Positions 43,366-51,847 of a stretch of 64,000 nt of DNA are shown one piece after another. Position 1 is the stretch's first letter; every line of letters begins with the position of its first letter. Below the pieces are notes generated by a model. That model had not been told where the DNA came from, ran no database searches, and saw nothing but the letters and a program-made list of their open reading frames with translations. The translations under genes and the position numbers were made by a program. This DNA comes from Hymenobacter qilianensis (GTDB lineage: Bacteria > Bacteroidota > Bacteroidia > Cytophagales > Hymenobacteraceae), in assembly GCF_014489555.1 (NCBI RefSeq), contig NZ_CP060785.1, forward strand, positions 62,001-126,000, in the 5' to 3' direction.

Positions 43366-44501
43366 CCAGTGGCGGGGCAGCATTCGTCCGACAGCAGGCC
43401 GGCTCGTACCGCTACCAGTATCAGCAGGTGCTGCCGCAGGCTTACAGCTCTTACCAGCAGCAATCGGGCTCGTGGGAATACCAAGCCGGGCTGCGGGCCG
43501 AGTACACCGGGCAGCAAGCGCAGGTACTGCCCACGGGCTCCACCAGTCAGCGCATTTTTAACCTGTTTCCTTCGGCGACGGTGGCCCGCACCCTGCCCCA
43601 CGACCAGCGCCTCCAGCTCAGCTACGCGCGCCGCCTGAACCGCCCCACCTTTCTGCAAATCGTGGCTTTGTCTATCTACTCCGATGCGCGCAACTAGCTG
43701 GTAGGCAGCCCCACTCTGCGCCCCGAGTACGTGCAGGTAGCCGAGCTGGGTTACCAAGCAAACCGGCAGTCCACGACGCTGAGCACGACCTTGTTTGGGC
43801 GTTTCGCCAACCAAGCTATTCAGAGCCTGCGCACGCTTGACACGCTGGCAACCCGCCGGAGCGGCCAGCCCGACTTTATCACCCGCACCAGCTACGCCAA
43901 CTTCGGCCGCACCGCCAGCTACGGCCTGGAACTCTCGCTGACGCAACCCCTGACTACGTGGTGGAAACTGACGGCCAATGGCTCGTTTTACCGCAACCAA
44001 GTGGCCAGCTACGCTGGCGACGGTACCCGCGCCAACTTCCCCGGCCCGGCCTATTTGCTTAACCCTTTCAGCCCCACCAAAACGCTGGCCGTGCAGCTCA
44101 GCGGCACCTACCGCGCTCCGCTCGTAGTGCCGCAGGGCCGCTTGCTGGCCGTATACGGAATCGATGTGGCCCTGCGCCAACGCCTATTTCACAACCGAGC
44201 CGCGCTCACCCTGCGCGTCAGCGATGTGTTGAACACGCGCCGCCAGCATACGCAGCTCGCAGCCGAAGGACTCACCGCTAATTTCCAGACTAAGTACGAA
44301 ACCCGCGTGGCCTACCTGGGATTCACTTGGTTTTTGGGCACCAATAAGCCTGCCAGCACGGTTGAGCAGCAGCCCAAGGCCGATACGGGGGTATGGGAGG
44401 AGGGTAGAGCTGGGCCGGTCGTCAGGCGACCAAGGCCATCGGCTAACCCGGGTGCAACCATTGCTGAAGCCAGCACCCGGAGTGTAATACGAATCTCTTA
44501 G
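43366..44501 (+). pseudogene. Truncated TonB-dependent receptor, beta-barrel end
   Basis: The frame encodes the C-terminal barrel of an outer-membrane receptor of the OMP_b-brl_3 type (SWEYQAGLRAEYTGQQAQVL, RIFNLFPSATVARTLPHDQR, LSYARRLNRPTFLQI, GSPTLRPEYVQVAELGYQ, ELSLTQPLTTWWKLTANGSF, DVLNTRRQHTQ). A TAG at 43695-43697 interrupts it exactly where family members have Tyr (DARN-stop-LVGSPTLRPEY), a TAC to TAG change with no frame shift. The signal peptide, plug and first strands are absent. The last 40 residues are low in barrel character. Together with the neighbouring sensor fragment this marks a decayed segment next to the recombinase. Confidence 0.7.
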
Positions 44502-44524
44502 CCCTGCCTGCGGCGGCCGGCCGG

Positions 44525-45505
44525 CTAGAGGCCTAAGTACTGGGCGGCGTTAAAGCGTTTCACGTCGTCGAGGCGGGCGTAGCGCTCGATCATGGCGTCA
44601 GTCTTCTGCTTGGTCTGGTTCTTTATGGCCTTGTTGGACTGGCCCGCCTCCACGGCAATGGTGACAAAGGAAGCCCGCAGGGAGTGGGCCGAGTAGGCCG
44701 GCCCCAGGTGGCGCTGGACCAGATCATTCACGCTTTGATCCGACAGGCGGGCCAGCCCCGGCCGGCCGGGCACCCCAGCGGCGCCCCGGTTCATGCGCGT
44801 AAACAACGGCCCGGTAGTTCGGCCCAGGCACTCGATCCATTCCTGCACGGCCCGCACGGGGCAGTAGTCGGCGGTGGGAGCGTAGAACACCGCCTTGTCT
44901 TCGGCCTCCCCGTACTGGTTGGTTTTGCTGCGCTGCAGGTGGATGAGCAGGGCCTGGCGGGTCAGCTCCACGTCCTCCACGTTCAGGGCTACCAGCTCCG
45001 AGCGGCGAAACGCCCCGGCAAAGCCCAGCAAGAGCAGGGCCCGGTCGCGCAGCCCGGTGGGAGTTGTCAAGTTCATCGCCCGCACGGCCTGCTTCAATTC
45101 TGCCACGGTAAAGGCCGGGGCCTGGCGCTGGCGCTTGCCCAGGACCCGGCCGATGCCGTCGAGTACCACGCCCAAGGCTTCGTGGGTGGTGGGCGACGGC
45201 TGCCCGGCCAGCTGGTGGAGCTTGGCGATGGCCGCTACGTGGCGGCGAATGGTCGCGAACTTCTTGCCCCGGTCGGCCAGCTGGGACGCATAGCCGGCCA
45301 CGGTGGTGACCGCGGCTGGCAGGTAGCTCACTTGGTGGTGCTGGCAGTAGTCCTCGAAGCTGCGCAGATCGGCGGCGTAGCCGCGCTGGGTATTGGCCGC
45401 CCCCTGCAGACCCGCCTCCGCGTAGCGGCCCACGGAGGCGGGCATCTCCACGAGTGCGTGCGTGCGGGTGGGGATCAGGACCGGCAGCGACGACGGATTT
45501 TCCAT
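44525..45505 (-). CDS. Tyrosine site-specific recombinase, Cre/Xer-like
   Basis: 326 residues from the ATG at 45505. The N-terminal SAM-like core-binding domain (NTQRGYAADLRSFEDYCQHH, KFATIRRHVAAIAKLHQLAG) resembles the Cre-type arm. The catalytic domain has the first Arg in GAFRRSELVALNVEDV, the beta-hairpin Lys in LQRSKTNQYGE, the HxxR box in YSAHSLRASFVT and the nucleophile Tyr in MIERYARLDD. The motifs are complete. It reads away from a perfect lox-like inverted repeat 56 bases upstream and lies next to a plasmid replication module. It may resolve plasmid multimers or integrate the element. An upstream in-frame start at 45583 would fall inside that repeat and is less likely. Confidence 0.92.
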   Translation of the reverse strand: MENPSSLPVLIPTRTHALVEMPASVGRYAEAGLQGAANTQRGYAADLRSFEDYCQHHQVSYLPAAVTTVAGYASQLADRGKKFATIRRHVAAIAKLHQLAGQPSPTTHEALGVVLDGIGRVLGKRQRQAPAFTVAELKQAVRAMNLTTPTGLRDRALLLLGFAGAFRRSELVALNVEDVELTRQALLIHLQRSKTNQYGEAEDKAVFYAPTADYCPVRAVQEWIECLGRTTGPLFTRMNRGAAGVPGRPGLARLSDQSVNDLVQRHLGPAYSAHSLRASFVTIAVEAGQSNKAIKNQTKQKTDAMIERYARLDDVKRFNAAQYLGL

Positions 45506-45560
45506 GTAGCCTATAGATAAGGAGTAAATCGTTACTAACCTTGGGACGCCCAAACCTACG

Positions 45561-45599
45561 AACTTAGTACCGATAATCCTCACTTATCGGTACTAAGTT
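45561..45599. other. lox-like core site: 16-bp inverted repeats with 7-bp spacer
   Basis: AACTTAGTACCGATAA at 45561-45576 is the exact reverse complement of TTATCGGTACTAAGTT at 45584-45599. The 7-base spacer TCCTCAC is asymmetric. This is the architecture of Cre-type sites (two arms around a 6-8 base crossover). The site sits 56 bases from the recombinase start codon. It may also overlap the recombinase promoter and give autoregulation. A hairpin terminator is unlikely since no T tract follows. Confidence 0.7.
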
Positions 45600-45941
45600 T
45601 AATTGGTCAAATCCCCCGCGCCATACTGCCGGCGCCACGCGCGCGGCGGGCCCTGGGTGCCCAGCAGCGTGGGGATGAGCCCATCCCAGGTGGCGTGGGT
45701 GTACTGCCCCACGGCCAGCGCGCCGAGCAGCTGGGCTACCTCCCGGTCCGGGTCGGCGGCGGCCACGTGCAGAAGCCAGGGTGTCAGATTTAATTGGCTG
45801 GTAAAGACCACCACACTGGCCAGCAGGAGCTCCTCGTCCGCGACCACCGGGGGGTGGCCGGCGAAGCGAATACCAGGTGGGGCCCGGCGGGCGCGGCAAC
45901 TGGACCAGCACAATAACCAGGCAGTGGCGGTCTCCACCCAT
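45599..45941 (-). CDS. Hypothetical protein (uncertain)
   Basis: An unrecognised minus-strand frame ends at 45599 with VVVFTSQLNLTPWLLHVAAA, GALAVGQYTHATWDGLIPTL and GPPRAWRRQYGAGDLTN. Its most protein-like start (MGGDRHCLVIVLVQLPRP, ATG at 45941) is in another frame, and joining them needs one base removed or two added near 45880. A longer same-frame version runs back to 46063 and would overlap the aldolase start. The stop codon touches the lox-like repeat. About 115 residues would result. It could equally be non-coding. Confidence 0.35.
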
Positions 45942-46051
45942 CGGCGCTGCCCGGACTCCGGCGCGGATAACCTTTGGCGGGCGGCAAACGGATTTCCGCG
46001 AAATCCCCATCTTACGCGGCCACTATCGGACGCCCTTACTCCCCTGACTGC

Positions 46052-46887
46052 ATGCTCAATCAACTACGCGCCAAATTACAGCAGGGCACCCCACGCTGGG
46101 CACCTTCGTGCAGCTCGGGGACCCGGCCATCATCGAATGCCTGGCTTTGGCCGGGCTGGACTATGTCGTGCTGGATCTGGAACATGGCCCGGGCAGCGTG
46201 GCGGGGGCCGCCGCCCAGATCCTGGCCGCCGAACGCCACTCGCTGACCCCGCTGGTGCGGGTGAAGGATACTTCTCGGGCCGCGGTAATGAACCTGCTGG
46301 ATCAGGGAGCCCAGGGGCTGGTGATTCCGGCCATCAAAACCGTGGAGGAGGTCCAGCGCCTGGTCCAATATGGCAAGTACGCGCCCCTGGGCGAGCGCGG
46401 CTTTGGCCCGTCCCGGGCCTCGGCCTTCAGCTACGCGCCGGCGCTGCAAAACTTGGGGGAGTATTTAGCACGCTGCAACCGCGAGACGTTGCTGCTGCCC
46501 CAGTGCGAAACCCGCGAGTGCCTGGAGCAGGTGGAGGAGATCGTGCAGGTGGAAGGCGTCGATGGCCTCTTCATTGGGCCCTTTGATCTGTCCATCGCCC
46601 TGGGCGTGCCGGCCCAGTTTGAGGCCGAAGTGATGCAGCGTGCGCTGCGGCGCATTCTTACTGCCTGCCAGGCGGCGGGCAAGTACTGTTTCATCTATGC
46701 GGATCGGACGCGGGCCCGGCAGCGCCTGGAAGAAGGTTTCCACAGCGTGGCGACCAGCATGGACACGGTCGAGCTCATCCACGCCTACCAGCGGCTTGTG
46801 CGCGCCGTGCGCGGGGAAGCCCCGGAGGGCGTACGTACCCGGACACCGAGAGAACAGCGGGCCGAGAGAACAGCGGAAAGGCGGTGA
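46052..46887 (+). CDS. HpcH/HpaI family aldolase (frameshifted)
   Basis: About 278 residues. Enzymes of this family cleave 4-hydroxy-2-oxo acids to pyruvate and an aldehyde, using a divalent metal. Landmarks are TFVQLGDPAIIECLALAGLD, VVLDLEHGPGS, the substrate Arg in LTPLVRVKD, DQGAQGLVIPAIKTVEEVQR, LPQCETRECLEQVEEI (metal Glu) and VDGLFIGPFDLSIALG (metal Asp). The ATG at 46052 is in another frame; one missing C at 46089-46092 explains this (QGTPTLGTFVQLGDP). The C-terminal 20 residues are rich in Arg and Glu. It looks like a cargo gene inside the plasmid module, with no pathway partners next to it. Confidence 0.85.
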
Positions 46888-47232
46888 ACAGGCGGGGCTT
46901 ACGCCCAAGCGGGTAGCTCTCTTTCTCTACCTGAACCTATATGGGAAGCAGAAAGAGAACCTGCCTAGGCGACAAAAGTGGGTTGAGCATTGGAAAGTAG
47001 GAGCCCTATGATTTGTTCAAGGGCAAGTGGACCTAACTGTAATAGTACATTTTAGCACAAGAGCTTATATCCATTTAATGCTAAAATATACTTTTAAAAA
47101 ACACCTCAAAATTAACTGTTTTAGTACAAAAGTATAAATAATGACCGGCTTAGCCCAGTCATTATTTATGTACTCCGGTAGCCCTCCAGTGCTGCCTGCT
47201 CCGGGAGCTGTTCCCCCTTTCTGGCCCCTCCC
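46888..47232. other. AT-rich region with TTTTAGyACAA repeats and 12-bp hairpin
   Basis: 345 bases with a sharp fall in GC (about 47030-47140). TTTTAGCACAA at 47050-47060 and TTTTAGTACAA at 47119-47129 are direct repeats, with a further TGCTAAAA inverted copy between them. ATAAATAATGAC at 47134-47145 pairs perfectly with GTCATTATTTAT at 47158-47169, and the loop itself contains GGCT/AGCC. It lies beyond the 3' end of rep. It may be a replication or partition site, or the rep terminator. Confidence 0.45.
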
Positions 47233-48371
47233 CTACCCCGAGCCCAGCGGGCGGTGGGTGGATTTACTTGAGGGTGGGGTACAGGCCGGGAACTCCGTTT
47301 TAAGCAGGTTGGTCGCCACCCCACCTAAGTTATCAAATACCTTGTTACCGGCCTCGTAATCGCGCAGCAAAGGATGGCTGACTTTCATGAGCTTGGCGAT
47401 GCGAGCCTCGTCGTCCCCCATAAAGTCGAGCACGTGCTGAATCTGGGCCGCCGTCATTTTCAGCTTCTGCAGGCGCGTGACAATGCGCTGCTGCAGGGTG
47501 GGCAGCTCGGCGGCCAGGGCCAGGCTCATCTGCTTGTCCCCGGGCCGGGTTTTACTGCTGGTCCGCGGGGCGGCGGGCTCGGGGAAGCCGTCCTCCCCGA
47601 GCTGGGCCAGGGGCTTGGGGATGGTAAAGCGCACGCCCTTGACTTTCTTGCCTTCCTTGACGGGCTGGTAGCTGACCACCCACCCCAGGGAGTGCAGCTC
47701 CCGCAGGGCGGGCTCGAGCACGTAGCGCTTAAAGTCGTAGAACAGGGTATAGGTCACGTCGTTGTCATCCCCGAGCACCTGCTTGCGCAGGGTCTCAAAG
47801 TCTACCTCCCACAAACCCACGTCATCCCAGGACTTGAGCAGCCAGTACAGGCGGTGGGCGTGGGCGGACTTGAGCGTGAGCAGGGTCTCGATCTCCACGT
47901 GGGTATACTGCTCGGCCAGCTGGAGCAGGAAGGGCTTGATCTCGGGGGCAAAGTTGCCCGTCAAATAACCGGTGCCCTCATTCAGGTCGATGTAGCTGAT
48001 GATGGAGTAGGCCGTAAAGCGCTTCTTGCTGCCGGTCTGGGACTCAATGCTGACCACCTTGGACATGAGGCTTTTGCATGCGTCGCGGATGGTCTCGTAC
48101 ACGCTCCCCCCTTCTTCTGGGTCATCACCCGGCTCAGGGGGATAGAGATGCCGGGCAGCTCGGTCTGGTCCTGGTGAATGCAGCCTAGGGCCAGGGCGAA
48201 GATGCGCGCCTCCACGTGGGTCAGCTTCAGCGGGGCCCGCACCAGGGCGTTGGCCTGGTAGGCGCGGGGGTAGAGGGCGGCGGGCGGCGACGAAGGGGGC
48301 AGCATGGGCAACGCGGGTTGGGCCGGGATAGGCGGTGAAGATAAGCGAAAAAGCGTGAACACAAAATCCAT
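47233..48371 (-). CDS. rep: Rep_3 family plasmid replication initiator (frameshifted)
   Basis: About 380 residues. The N-terminal winged helix (ALVRAPLKLTHVEARIFALA, GISIPLSRVMTQKKG) is followed by ETIRDACKSLMSKVVSIE, FTAYSIISYIDLNEGTGYL, IETLLTLKSAHAHRLYWLLK, FETLRKQVLGDDNDVTYTLF and LEPALRELHSLGWVVSYQ, the hallmarks of the RepB/Rep_3 initiators that bind iterons. The ATG at 48371 reads MDFVFTLFRLSSPP. The frame changes at the C run 48106-48111, where one missing base restores KKGGSVYETI. The C-terminal 100 residues form a Lys/Gln-rich extension. The iteron array begins 22 bases upstream of the start, the classic layout of an iteron plasmid. Confidence 0.93.
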
Positions 48372-48392
48372 TCACGCAACAACCCGATAGGA

Positions 48393-48616
48393 GTGCCATT
48401 TTTCACGCAGATGAGGAAGGCGAGCTCACCGGGTGCCATTTTTCACGCAATTGGGGCGGGGCAGGGTTCCGGGTGCCATTTTTCACGCTGATGGTGCCGT
48501 TTTTCACGCAGGGGTGCCGTTTTTCACGCAATAGGGTGCCGTTTTTCACGTAGATGGTGCCGTTTTTCACGCGATAGGGTGCCATTTTTCACGCGACAGA
48601 GTGCCGTTTTTCACGT
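48393..48616. repeat. Nine direct iterons of a plasmid replication origin
   Basis: The 16-mer GTGCCRTTTTTCACGY begins at 48393, 48433, 48473, 48494, 48514, 48536, 48557, 48579 and 48601; the 15-base core GTGCCRTTTTTCACG is identical apart from the R position. Spacing is 20-22 bases (40 for the first two intervals), two or four helix turns, so bound Rep monomers would lie on one face. The array is just upstream of rep and is its expected binding region. No DnaA box was identified with confidence. Confidence 0.93.
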
Positions 48617-48862
48617 AGATAACGGGTTCAAACATTTGACTATCAATCAGTTAAAGCGCCCTGAATATAGAATAGTAAAGAATAGCTTAAGAAAACAGAA
48701 GAGGTTCGGCTTTTTTTTGAGAAAATAGAAACGCTTGGCAAGGCGGGAAAGCAGGCTGGAGCCAGGATAAAGATAGCTTCTAGGGGGTTCTGGGCCCCAG
48801 CAGGGAAACGGGAAAAGCGAGCGAACCGCTTGGTGGGGAGGGTATTATCTCCCCGGGCAATT

Positions 48863-48937
48863 GCGTGAAAAATGGCACCCCGCCCCCGTGCGGCGGCGGC
48901 GGGCGAACAAAAACTTCTTCTGCGTGAAAAATGGCAC
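48863..48937. repeat. Two inverted iterons
   Basis: GCGTGAAAAATGGCAC occurs at 48863-48878 and 48922-48937, the exact reverse complement of the rep iteron, about 250 bases from the main array. Inverted copies are used in related plasmids for copy control or handcuffing. The bases between 48617 and 48862 include an AT-rich stretch (48640-48740) that could be the unwinding element. Confidence 0.85.
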
Positions 48938-48939
48938 CC

Positions 48940-50090
48940 CAGTCTTCCCCACCCCCAAGCGGAGCCGGGCCCGAAGGATCGGCAAGGCCCCTCCCCTACC
49001 GGGGGGCAGTGGCTAGCTGGCCGGGATTACCGCCCGGCCTAGGGAACGGCCGAGGGAAGCCAGCTCGGCGCTCGCCGCCGGGCAGCTCCGGCCATACCGA
49101 GGCTGCCCGGCGGCTGGGGGGCGCTGCCAGCCGCCGGGGGCAAAGGCTTCTCGGCGTTGGGGTAGTGGTGAAGTTCCTTGGTCAGGGCCGCCGCCGTCAC
49201 TTCCTTGAACAGGAAAACCGGCTCCCAAGTATCCCGTCTGCTTAAGCTTCAGGTAGGTCTCGCCGGTGACGGCCGTGGTAAACGGACAGCCAAACCGGCT
49301 CGTCTTCTACTGAGGGCGGGGGTCGGCTCAAGGCGTTCGGTGACGGAGGACAGGCCCTTAGTACCGAAGCGGGGCGCCCGATCTTCTTGGGACAACGCGC
49401 CGGCGTAAGCAGATGAGTCACCCAGTGCCTTAAAGCCATCTGTCGGGGTTTTGGTAATAGGTGTCGTGCTCTTGTAATCGGGATCCGTGGTTTTCGTAAT
49501 CGCAGCCCCGGGGGCGGGGTTTTGGTAATAGCTACCCTCTCGACGCTGGTTACAGCAGCACCTGACTAATGGCCTCCCGGGCTTGGGAAAGCCATTTGGG
49601 GACTTTCTCCCCGGGGCGAGTACGGGTACTCTCCGCCGGGGCGGCCATGATAAATGACTGACCTGTTCCCAAACCCACGACGCCCCGGCCGCAACTCCCC
49701 AGCCAAGCCGATCAACTAGGGGTCGGCCGGCGCGCCGGGTGGGCTACCCTACCCATCTATTACCAAATCCACGTTACGCACCCCGGGGAAAGCTCCCTGC
49801 CGCTTCTTTAGCTCAACGCAGCCTGTGCCAGGCAGGCCGCGGGGCTTTTCTTCGTGGGTTTGGTAATAGATGATTCCCTACCCCCTCCGGGCTTTCGGGG
49901 CACTTAAGCATGCTTTACCAGGAGCAGGAGGGCAGGTCGGGCGCGCCGGCACAAACGGCGCCGGGATAACCCGGTCACCAGCGGGGCCGCCCCTCCCCTA
50001 CCCCACGGGCAACCGCTTGCCGATGGCACTCCACCCGTCCGCGCGGCCCCCGGGCCCTCATTTCTGCGGGCGGAGAAGCGTAGCCGATTA
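48940..50090. other. Gene-free plasmid segment with second iteron-like repeat family
   Basis: No credible gene is found. A second repeat, TTTTGGTAATAG, occurs at 49449-49460 and 49520-49531 (both preceded by GGGG). Variants TCTTGTAATCG (49470) and TTTTCGTAATCG (49491-49502) lie between them, at about 21-base spacing. TTTGGTAATAG recurs at 49859-49869 and inverted (CTATTACCAAA) at 49757-49767. The pattern looks like iterons of another replicon or a partner-protein binding array. The rest is GC-rich with no coding signal. Confidence 0.5.
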
Positions 50091-50107
50091 ATCTTGATGG
50101 TCAAGAT
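50091..50107. promoter_or_regulatory. ATCTTGA/TCAAGAT inverted repeat
   Basis: ATCTTGA at 50091-50097 and TCAAGAT at 50101-50107 form a perfect inverted repeat around TGG. The same TCAAGATCA word recurs just before the parA start (50492-50500) and after parA (51285, 51312), so it is likely a binding site of the partition proteins. Confidence 0.5.
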
Positions 50108-50339
50108 CAGTCACTTCAGCTGGTCTGTCTTGATAATAAAGATTATCATGATAAGCTAGATGGACTTTAGTACAGGGTTGCTGCACCCAGGCAAAACCGG
50201 GGCCGCCTCCGGCTATGGCCACTTGTCTTTAGGAGCGTTATCCTGGACGGCTAAGGCCACCCGCCGCCCAGGGGCCGGTAAGCCCGTGCCCACTGGGCAA
50301 GTAAGCCGGCAATAAAGCAAAATATTTTTGCAAGATTAT

Positions 50340-50429
50340 CCAGATAAAACAGATCATACAGATAAAGTAGATCAACTAGATAAAACAAATCATCCAGATA
50401 AGATAGATAATCAATATAAAGAATATAGT
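50340..50429. repeat. 18-bp tandem repeats, candidate plasmid centromere (parC/parS)
   Basis: Four copies of an 18-mer lie head to tail: CCAGATAAAACAGATCAT (50340), ACAGATAAAGTAGATCAA (50358), CTAGATAAAACAAATCAT (50376) and CCAGATAAGATAGATAAT (50394); a degraded fifth starts at 50412. All keep AGATAA and most keep AGATCA or AAATCA. They lie directly upstream of parA in an AT-rich island. The 18-base period equals six codons, so the frame stays open through the array. Confidence 0.75.
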
Positions 50430-50501
50430 AATGATTATCTACCGCTGCTTGTTAATCTAGCTTATGTTGACCTTCTTTACCAGATATATACTCAAGATCA
50501 T

Positions 50502-51254
50502 ATGGAAATCTACACGTTCGCGTTACGGAAGGGAGGCACGGGCAAGAGCACGTCCGCCTGGGCAGTGGGTCATTGCATGGCCCAGGCGGGCCATCGGGTG
50601 CTCCTGGTGGATGCCGACAGCCAGGCGAACCTCACCCGGTGCCTGCCCTTGGTGGCCCCCGCTAAGAACCTGACGCAGGTCATCGACCACAAAGCCACGC
50701 TGCTCGACGTGATGCAGCCCGTGGGGCCCAACCTGTGGCTCGTGGCGGCGGATGAGTCCCTGGTGGTAGCCGAGAAGGGGCTCGGGGCGGACTTAGCGTA
50801 TCCGCTGCTTTTCAAGAAGGCCCTCAAAAACCTGGCGGCGCATATCGATTACGTGCTGATCGATAGTCCGCCCAGCCCCAATTCCCCCTTGACGGTGGCG
50901 GCCCTGACCGCTTCCTCGAAAGTGTACGTGCCGGCCCAGCCCGAGCTCTTCAGCTTCGATGGCGTGAATAGCCTGCTGGAGCTGGTCGCGAAAATTCAGG
51001 ACAGCTACAACCCGGAGCTGGAAGTAGGGGGTATTTTTCTCACCAAGTATGCCGCCACCTACCGCAAGGGCCTCCACCACCAGTTCGTCAAGCGCATGCG
51101 GGACCAGTTTGGCGCCCTGGTCATGCAAGCCACCATTCGGGACAACGTGGCTATCCCCGAAGCGCAGGTGCAGCGGCGGTCCCTGCACGAAACCGCCCCC
51201 AACTCCAATGCGCTTATGGATTATGAGGCCCTGACGCAAGAGATTCTTGCTTGA
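50502..51254 (+). CDS. parA: ParA-type plasmid partition ATPase
   Basis: 250 residues from the ATG at 50502 (MEIYTFALRKGGTGKSTSAW), which matches the usual start of small ParA/Soj proteins. It has the deviant Walker A KGGTGKST with the signature first Lys, Walker A' RVLLVDADSQANLTRCL, and Walker B in YVLIDSPPSPNSPLTVAAL. There is no N-terminal DNA-binding domain, which marks the type Ib class. The frame is open upstream through the 18-bp repeats back to 50328, but translation from there would add a strange hexapeptide repeat. A small partner gene follows after 90 bases. It moves plasmid copies apart by ATP-driven patterning on the nucleoid. Confidence 0.92.
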   Translation: MEIYTFALRKGGTGKSTSAWAVGHCMAQAGHRVLLVDADSQANLTRCLPLVAPAKNLTQVIDHKATLLDVMQPVGPNLWLVAADESLVVAEKGLGADLAYPLLFKKALKNLAAHIDYVLIDSPPSPNSPLTVAALTASSKVYVPAQPELFSFDGVNSLLELVAKIQDSYNPELEVGGIFLTKYAATYRKGLHHQFVKRMRDQFGALVMQATIRDNVAIPEAQVQRRSLHETAPNSNALMDYEALTQEILA

Positions 51255-51264
51255 TCATCTATTT

Positions 51265-51320
51265 TATCTTGATAGTATTAATAATCAAGATAAGAGGGAT
51301 TGTCAATATTATCAAGATCA
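51265..51320. promoter_or_regulatory. Operator-like sites between parA and partner
   Basis: TATCTTGAT (51265-51273) and ATCAAGATA (51284-51292) form a perfect 9-bp inverted repeat, and TCAAGATCA recurs at 51312-51320. They sit in the 90-base AT-rich gap before the small partner gene and resemble the sites upstream of parA. A ribbon-helix-helix repressor commonly binds such half sites. Confidence 0.5.
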
Positions 51321-51344
51321 TAAATATTATAAACACTGACTAGC

Positions 51345-51653
51345 ATGGCATCCAAACCCAAATTCGACCTCGATCAGCTGTTACCCGCGAATCCCGACGA
51401 TCTCTTGTTGAAGCCGAAAGCGACCAAGGCACCTGCGGCCCCGAGCGTAGCGCCCGAAGCGGAAGCGGTCAAGATCAAGTTCTCGAATCAGCTGCCGGTG
51501 GAGACGTGGCGCCAGTTGCACCAGTATTCCTTCTGGGAGCGGAAGGACCTCGCGACGGTACTCGACCAGGCGCTCCTGGCCTTTTTCGCGCAGCATCCCG
51601 AGTCCCAGCGCGAACTGCCGGAGGAGGAAAAGAAGCGGCGGAAGCTGCTGTAG
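51345..51653 (+). CDS. Small partition partner, probable ribbon-helix-helix protein
   Basis: 102 residues. The N-terminal 45 residues are charged and flexible (LLPANPDDLLLKPKATKAPA). The C-terminal part looks like a strand-helix-helix unit: strand VKIKFSNQLP, helix VETWRQLHQYSFWERK, helix DLATVLDQALLAFFAQ, and a Glu/Lys tail. This matches the size and layout of ParG/ParR-type centromere-binding proteins, whose tail stimulates the ParA ATPase. Its place just after parA and the repeats on both sides support the role. No ParB/Spo0J-type protein is found in the window, as expected for a type Ib system. The fold is a judgement by eye. Confidence 0.65.
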   Translation: MASKPKFDLDQLLPANPDDLLLKPKATKAPAAPSVAPEAEAVKIKFSNQLPVETWRQLHQYSFWERKDLATVLDQALLAFFAQHPESQRELPEEEKKRRKLL

Positions 51654-51847
51654 GCTGCTAGCTATTCTTACTGCCCCCGTATCTTTTAACATTAGGCAAT
51701 AGGAGGGAGCGCCTTCCCCTTCCCCAGGACAACAAGCCCGGCGCTAGCGGCTGTGGGGCCCGCGGCGTTAGCGCCGCGGAAACTATTCAGACGACCCGTA
51801 CGGGTCGCCCTACCACGACTGGTCCGCTTGTCGGAAGAGGACCTACC

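Noticed and set aside
45505..45583. Recombinase start at 45583
   Set aside because: That start lies in the spacer of the lox-like repeat and adds residues without homology; the ATG at 45505 gives a standard N-terminus.
48403..48585. 60-codon minus-strand frame rich in VKNGT repeats
   Set aside because: It is only the translation of the iterons in one frame; the periodic peptide is a by-product.
48393..48616. CRISPR-like array of short repeats
   Set aside because: Repeats are 16 bases with only 4-6 bases (or 24) between them, spacing is two helix turns, and rep lies next to them; these are iterons. No cas gene is present.
50328..50501. Longer ParA start (TTG at 50328)
   Set aside because: It would add 58 residues encoded by the 18-bp repeats; the ATG at 50502 gives the normal ParA N-terminus directly ahead of the Walker A motif.
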